Source of the DNA: Epiperipatus broadwayi
Taxonomy: Eukaryota > Onychophora > Udeonychophora > Euonychophora > Peripatidae
Assembly (NCBI GenBank): GCA_028023455.1
Contig: JAQFVV010000158.1
Coordinates: forward strand, 1,238,001-1,302,000
Reading direction: 5' to 3'
DNA length: 64,000 nt
Each line of letters begins with the position of its first letter. Within the stretch, counting starts at the first letter, position 1. Shown piece by piece: positions 59,921-64,000 of the stretch. The notes under the pieces are model-generated. The model was not told the origin of the DNA. It did not search any database and saw only the letters and a program-made list of their open reading frames with translations. Made by a program: the position numbers and the translations under genes.

Positions 59921-60108
59921 GTATCTGCACTACGAGGGCGCCACTAGGCTACTTAGAACCTAGAAAATTTATATAGGAGGCAGATACACAAGTTTAAAAA
60001 AAAATAATTTATTTTATAAGATTTTGATTCCGACCGTTAGCCCAATGTCACTAGCTCAGCAAAGTAGCAGAGATTTATATTTTATAAATTTTTATCTAAG
60101 AAGGGATT
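59921..60108 (-). repeat. Left long inverted repeat of the second unit, with conserved stem-loop
   Basis: Inverted copy of 61503-61678 at roughly 90% identity. Includes the conserved stem-loop (59921-59987 on the minus strand) and GTTAGCCCAATGTCACTAGC. AGCAAAGTAGCAGAG replaces the TGTGGAACAGAGCAGAG of the other arm, so the arms diverged after duplication. Confidence 0.75.
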
Positions 60109-61502
60109 GAAAAGACACTCTTCAATCCCTTCAGTTTTGTTAAAAGGAAAGAAATGACATCGTTTTTCCTATATTGAGGACCACAGGACATCAGGGGAAT
60201 TAATGCTGGCATCCAAATGGCAAGCAATTGCAAGAAATTAGAAACTACAGACTTGTTAAAACCGTAAGAACTTTATGAAATCTAATGAACTTTAATTAAT
60301 TTGAAAACACTAAGAACTCTAAAATATAAACTTTCCCAGTATTTAATTTATAGAAATAGAATCCTATCTGACCATCTTAATTTATTAATAAGTAATTTTA
60401 TGTGATGTATTTCTTTTTTAAAATCATTTCCATTTATTTTTATTTTTTTTGTTCTTTAAGTTTTTATTATGATTTGTTTTTCGTTAAACTAAATTATATA
60501 AATGTTAAATTTAAGTCGGGCATGAATGGCTATATAGATTTGTAAAGTTATATTAGGGGAGGGTAATCTTAGGTTATTCGTTCCGTAGTTGAATTAGGTC
60601 AATGGATTGGATATATTGGTGTAATTAGTAGATGTAGAACGAGATTCACTACGGGCAGAATCACTTTATATGCTGCACACCCCTGTTTGCCTATGGAATG
60701 GAATCGTAAGGCGGCAAAAAAAGGACCAGTCCCTTTTCCTATGGAGTTTTTTTTTTATTGCTCTTCTCGTCAGATAGATGTAGTATTCCTATCTGGACGA
60801 GAGTCAATTTCTTCTCTTAACCTATATTTGTGCTGTCGTATTTGTATTACATTGAATACATCGATGTATCAGATGGATTGACGTTGGTTTAACTGCGAAC
60901 TTTTGGCCTAAGGTTAAATAAGGGATAAAATATTTTCTTTTCAAATGCAATCTATGTAGTCTATTCATACTCGACACTCTAAATGCATTAAATTTAAGTT
61001 GGGTATAGACGCTTGCATGGATTCGTTATCAGTTAATTATGTTTTTGGTTTTCATATTTGATCAAAATATATAGACATTCGGTAAATAATGATACCTTAC
61101 GGTGAGTATCTAAAATGTATTTATTCGAATGTCTCGTAAGTTATTGGTGTCAATGCGGCATCTTATGATGAATGCCATTGGTTTTCTTATAAATTTCCCT
61201 CTACAATTCCATCAATGACTTTATATTTTGATCGTTTATGTTTATTTTGAAATGTTTTTAACCGTGTAATCTATGTAACCGATCTATACTCAACATTATA
61301 AAACAACTTTTATAAATCCATCTGTGCGAACTTATAAAAATTAAAATGTAAATTAAAATCTAAAATCAAAGTTAAAAATATAAATTTTAAAAATGTAAAA
61401 CTGATACTAAAATAATTTTAAATCTTATATATGTTTAAATAAATGTTTGTGTGATAATTACTGGCAGTGGTTTATTTTATTCTTTTTTAAAAATATTCTT
61501 AG

Positions 61503-61678
61503 ATAAGAATTTATAAAATATAAATCTCTGCTCTGTTCCACAGAGCTAGTGACATTGGGCTAATGGTTGGAATCAAAATCCTATAAAATAAATTTTTTTT
61601 TTTAAACTTACGTATCTGCCTACTATATAAATTTTCTAGGTTCTAAGTAACCTAATGGCGCCCTCGTAGTGCAGATAT
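61503..61678 (+). repeat. Right long inverted repeat of the second unit, with conserved stem-loop
   Basis: Partner of 59921-60108. The stem-loop at 61612-61678 has outer GTATCTGC/GCAGATAT and inner TAGGTT-CTAAGT-AACCTA, followed by TGGCGCCCTCGTAG. A diverged copy near the end of 39184-41419 keeps the same pairing. Confidence 0.75.
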
Positions 61679-61700
61679 GTTAAGACACCAAATCCAGAAC

Positions 61701-63679
61701 GTTATAATAGTAAGGCAGCAATACAACAAATCAGAATTGGAAAATTTGACATAAAAAGAATCTAATTAATTGGCCTTTATATGTACAAAAGCAAGAACAT
61801 TTTTTTCTAATTGATGGCACAAGCTATCATGCTGTAAAAATTGCCAAGTTGCTCTACTTACCCAGCCAAAGAGTAATAAATAGATAATAAGTAGATTATA
61901 TAAACTGAATTGCTTGAAAAGCAGACATGAGGAAGTTGTGACAAGGTTAAATAGCTTTTTAACACTCAGTCATCTAAATATATTGTCCAGATCCATTTTT
62001 GAAGCAGATAACAGTAAGAGACTATGATATAGCTTTTGCATGATACGGCTAAACCACAACCTTTATGGAAGTTTTTCTCGAAGCTATCCTCAAGCAATTA
62101 TTGTATGGAGTGGTTAATAATCAATTTAAGAAAGCAGCTATCACCAATCAATGATTTATCTTACAGCAAGTATATTACACAAGTAGCTGACAACTTATTA
62201 CTATTAAGTTTGCTATATCTGATATATCTCAAGCATTGAATTTTAAAAACACTAATTTAAATAAGAAAAATGATCCAGTGAAGAAAATAACCTGCTTCCA
62301 CTGTGAAATAATATGCCACACATGTGAAATCCTGAAATTCTGAAACTGCAGTATTACAGTACTTTCTGCCAAAAGAGGTTCACCACTGTACAGATCAGAA
62401 ATGTGATCAAAACTTCGTGGAAAATGCACGAACGCAGCTACAAAAATATGGACCAATTCATGTTAATAGATTTTTAATAAACCAATAACCATGGAAATAG
62501 ATAGTGGTGCTGGAATATCTCTCATAAAAAATTAGGACTGAAAAAAATTAGTATGAAATTGAAAATCCCTATAACCTCCAGTGAAAACCAATCTTAAAGC
62601 TTGGCATGCGAAAGACAATCAAATGGTTCTGAAGTATCACTTTAGAAAAATCAAGATTGGAAAAAATTAGTATGGAATTGAAATCTCATTTCTAATAAAA
62701 ACCAATCTTAAAGCTTGAGATGTGAAAGACAATCCAATCAAATTACTGAATGATATGACTATCAAAACAAAAAAAATGTTGCAGATATCTACCATTGTAT
62801 ATTATTAATGGAAAAATAAACACCATCATAGACAGAGAGTGGTCTGAACTGCTAGAAATCAAAGTTTGCATGATTAAAAAAATTAGTATTGAAACTGAAA
62901 TAAGAAATAACTATCCAGATGTTTTCCAAAATAGCCCTGGGAAATTAAAAATTCACTTGTGTATGTAGTGCTGCTAACGAAGCAAGACCAGTTATTGGAA
63001 AGCCCCTGTAAGATGCAAATCGCTCAACTAAGAAAAGTGATAGAACAAAAATCCAAACCTGAAATTTCCAGATCCCCAAAAGTAAACTCTACAATAAAGG
63101 CAGCACTATCGAACATGCAGAATTGTTATCCAGATATCTAGACTTCTGTAGTTAAAATACATACAAATCATATAGTTTTAAATTGCATTTTACGCAAAGA
63201 TAGGCTATGAATATGGAGACTGAAGTTCTCTGAAAGTGTTCAGCCGTATAATTCTTTTCTAATAATATTAAGTTTCACTTTTTTTGCATAAAGCGCAATT
63301 TAAAACTTACCACTCAAAGGAGAAGTAAAAACAAGGATTTTATAAATCACATAGATAAATTCAAGTCCAAAATTATAAACAGCAAGAAAATAACAGAATG
63401 AATAAGGCAGATGGACGGGAATATGAGCCAATCAACTTCAGGGATGGAAACAATGAATACCTTAGTACAATTTGGATCAACAAGACCACTTGATTCTTGG
63501 AGTTTCACCTGTGCAAACTGACATATATTGGAGCAGATCGTCTCCCATGGCACAATGACTTCAAGTGCGGAGAGCTAGCTTCCAAACGTGGGAAATCATC
63601 TAGGACTCTTACAAGTCATATTGATCTAAATTATTATTTATGTATGCCTTTGAGCCTTATAATGTTAAATAATCATATT
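61701..63679 (+). pseudogene. Ty3/Gypsy gag-pol debris
   Basis: Plus strand. Retropepsin-like PITMEIDSGAGISLI at 62482-62526 (D-S-G-A active site). Then 62795-62956 reads LYIINGKINTIIDREWSELL and NNYPDVFQNSPGKLKIH, the segment between protease and RT in Gypsy elements (REW... and YPDVF...GKLK). 62120-62200 (NDLSYSKYITQVADNL) is compatible with the end of Gag. A 119-bp tandem duplication lies at about 62535-62770. RT, RNase H and integrase domains are mostly missing. Stops are frequent, so it is inactive. The LTR starting near 63680 is plausibly its 3' LTR. Confidence 0.65.
63174..63307. repeat. Short inverted repeat element within Gypsy debris
   Basis: Arms of about 24 bp, GTTTTAAATTGCATTTTACG and its near inverse GCATAAAGCGCAATTTAAAAC, flank about 90 bp. 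It is the size of a small MITE that inserted after the retroelement decayed. Confidence 0.45.
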
Positions 63680-64000
63680 ATGTAAATAGCTAAAACGCTA
63701 TTAAGGATCATTCATTAAATTATCTAAATACTGTTAGTAGTGATTTGTACTCGTGGGAAGGGCATTCTTAGATCAGCTAATTATCTAAATACTGTTAGTA
63801 GTGATTTGTACTCGTGGGAAGGGCATTCTTAGATCAGCTAGACATAGCAGTATGAATGTGGGGCACTCCAGAACAACAACTGAAAATAAAGAGGTATATA
63901 AAGATCTCTCTCTCCAACCACAGGTTAATTAGTCAGAGACTCCTGCCTTTGAAAGTATTTGACTGCAGGACTAGGTAATTTTTATAAGCTACCCAGACAT
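63680..64000 (+). mobile_element. Probable Gypsy LTR running off the window
   Basis: Begins about TGTAAATAGCTAAAACGC. TATA box GAGGTATATAAAG at 63891-63903 precedes a CTCTCTCTCC tract. GTATGAATGTGGGGCACTCC, TTAATTAGTCAGAGACTCCT and CTACCCAGACAT parallel the LTR at 55091-55445. Located directly downstream of Gypsy pol debris in the same orientation. The right end is outside the window. Confidence 0.55.
63718..63839 (+). repeat. Perfect 61-bp tandem duplication in LTR U3
   Basis: 63718-63778 and 63779-63839 are identical, each beginning AATTATCTAAATACTGTTAG and ending GATCAGCT. Placed about 55 bp upstream of the TATA box, where tandem enhancer repeats commonly occur in LTRs. Confidence 0.93.

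Larger units (their letters stand above)
57944..61700 (+). mobile_element. Composite of two tandem noncoding retroelement copies with long inverted repeats
   Basis: 58300-59766 and 60110-61502 are collinear copies of one noncoding unit (shared GGTCAATGGATTGGATATAT, CAGATAGATGTAGTATTCCT, TTTAAGTTGGGTATAGACGC, TACCTTACGGTGAGTATCTA and many more; above 85% identity by eye). Both carry AATAAATG and TTACTGGCAGTGG near their 3' ends. The second unit is flanked by long inverted repeats 59921-60108 and 61503-61678. The junction between units contains a perfect 57-bp palindrome. The right boundary AACGTTATA resembles the CCGTTATA end of 39184-41419. Short ORFs inside (58877-59110, 60687-60881) are the same noncoding segment and are not conserved as protein. 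Confidence 0.6.

Noticed and set aside
1-64000. CRISPR arrays, bacterial operons, riboswitches or origins
   Set aside because: Spliced eukaryotic exons, AT-rich introns and eukaryotic transposons throughout; no regularly spaced repeats or ribosome-binding sites.

Overview
The window is AT-rich animal nuclear DNA with large introns, dense transposon debris and AT microsatellites. Exons are flanked by GT/AG splice sites, and there are no bacterial operons. The only host protein-coding gene I can support is SMC4, the condensin ATPase, on the minus strand. Base composition, long introns, abundant Penelope-like elements (PLEs), hAT elements and tRNA-derived SINEs suggest an invertebrate, perhaps a mollusc such as a cephalopod, or an arachnid. 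The sequence alone does not settle the phylum.

Host gene: eight consecutive internal SMC4 exons run from 47769 down to 814. They encode 389 residues in one continuous reading frame: an acidic N-terminal tract, the SMC4-specific segment before the ATPase head, Walker A, the Q-loop, and the start of the first coiled coil. The first exon(s) lie above 47769, and the hinge, second coiled coil and Walker B lie beyond position 1. Seven introns, six of them 4-9 kb and one of 69 nt, hold most of the mobile DNA.

Layout: 814-8302, last two visible exons, with a 4.6 kb TG..CA-bounded noncoding element (2450-7029) between them. 8303-17481, intron with PLE-like 3'-end remnants, a dispersed repeat, a foldback at 9621-10917 and a large inverted repeat at 14817-17340. 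17482-17843, two exons. 17844-26741, intron with GC-richer noncoding blocks and an RTE-type LINE relic. 26742-31384, two exons with a duplicated block between them. 31385-38507, MITE, GC-richer block and PLE reverse-transcriptase relic. 38508-38650, exon. 38651-47700, a MITE-sized gap, a PLE (GIY-YIG) interrupted by a second TG..TA element, a 2.7 kb hAT element with an 8-bp target duplication, a head-to-head SINE pair and a retroposed tRNA-Gly. 47701-47769, exon. Above that: a second hAT element, two hammerhead-ribozyme-like sequences (one inside a perfect 71-bp inverted repeat), LTRs, a composite of noncoding elements with long inverted repeats, and Ty3/Gypsy pol debris followed by an LTR at the right edge.

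Most notable: (1) a compact type I hammerhead ribozyme on the minus strand at 50859-50900 between perfect 71-bp arms, with a second, weaker hammerhead at 52695-52746; (2) a PLE carrying a 36-bp inverted tail and a nested LTR-like element; (3) a recurrent roughly 65-nt stem-loop near the ends of two otherwise diverged noncoding elements. All are read by eye; no database or folding program was used.
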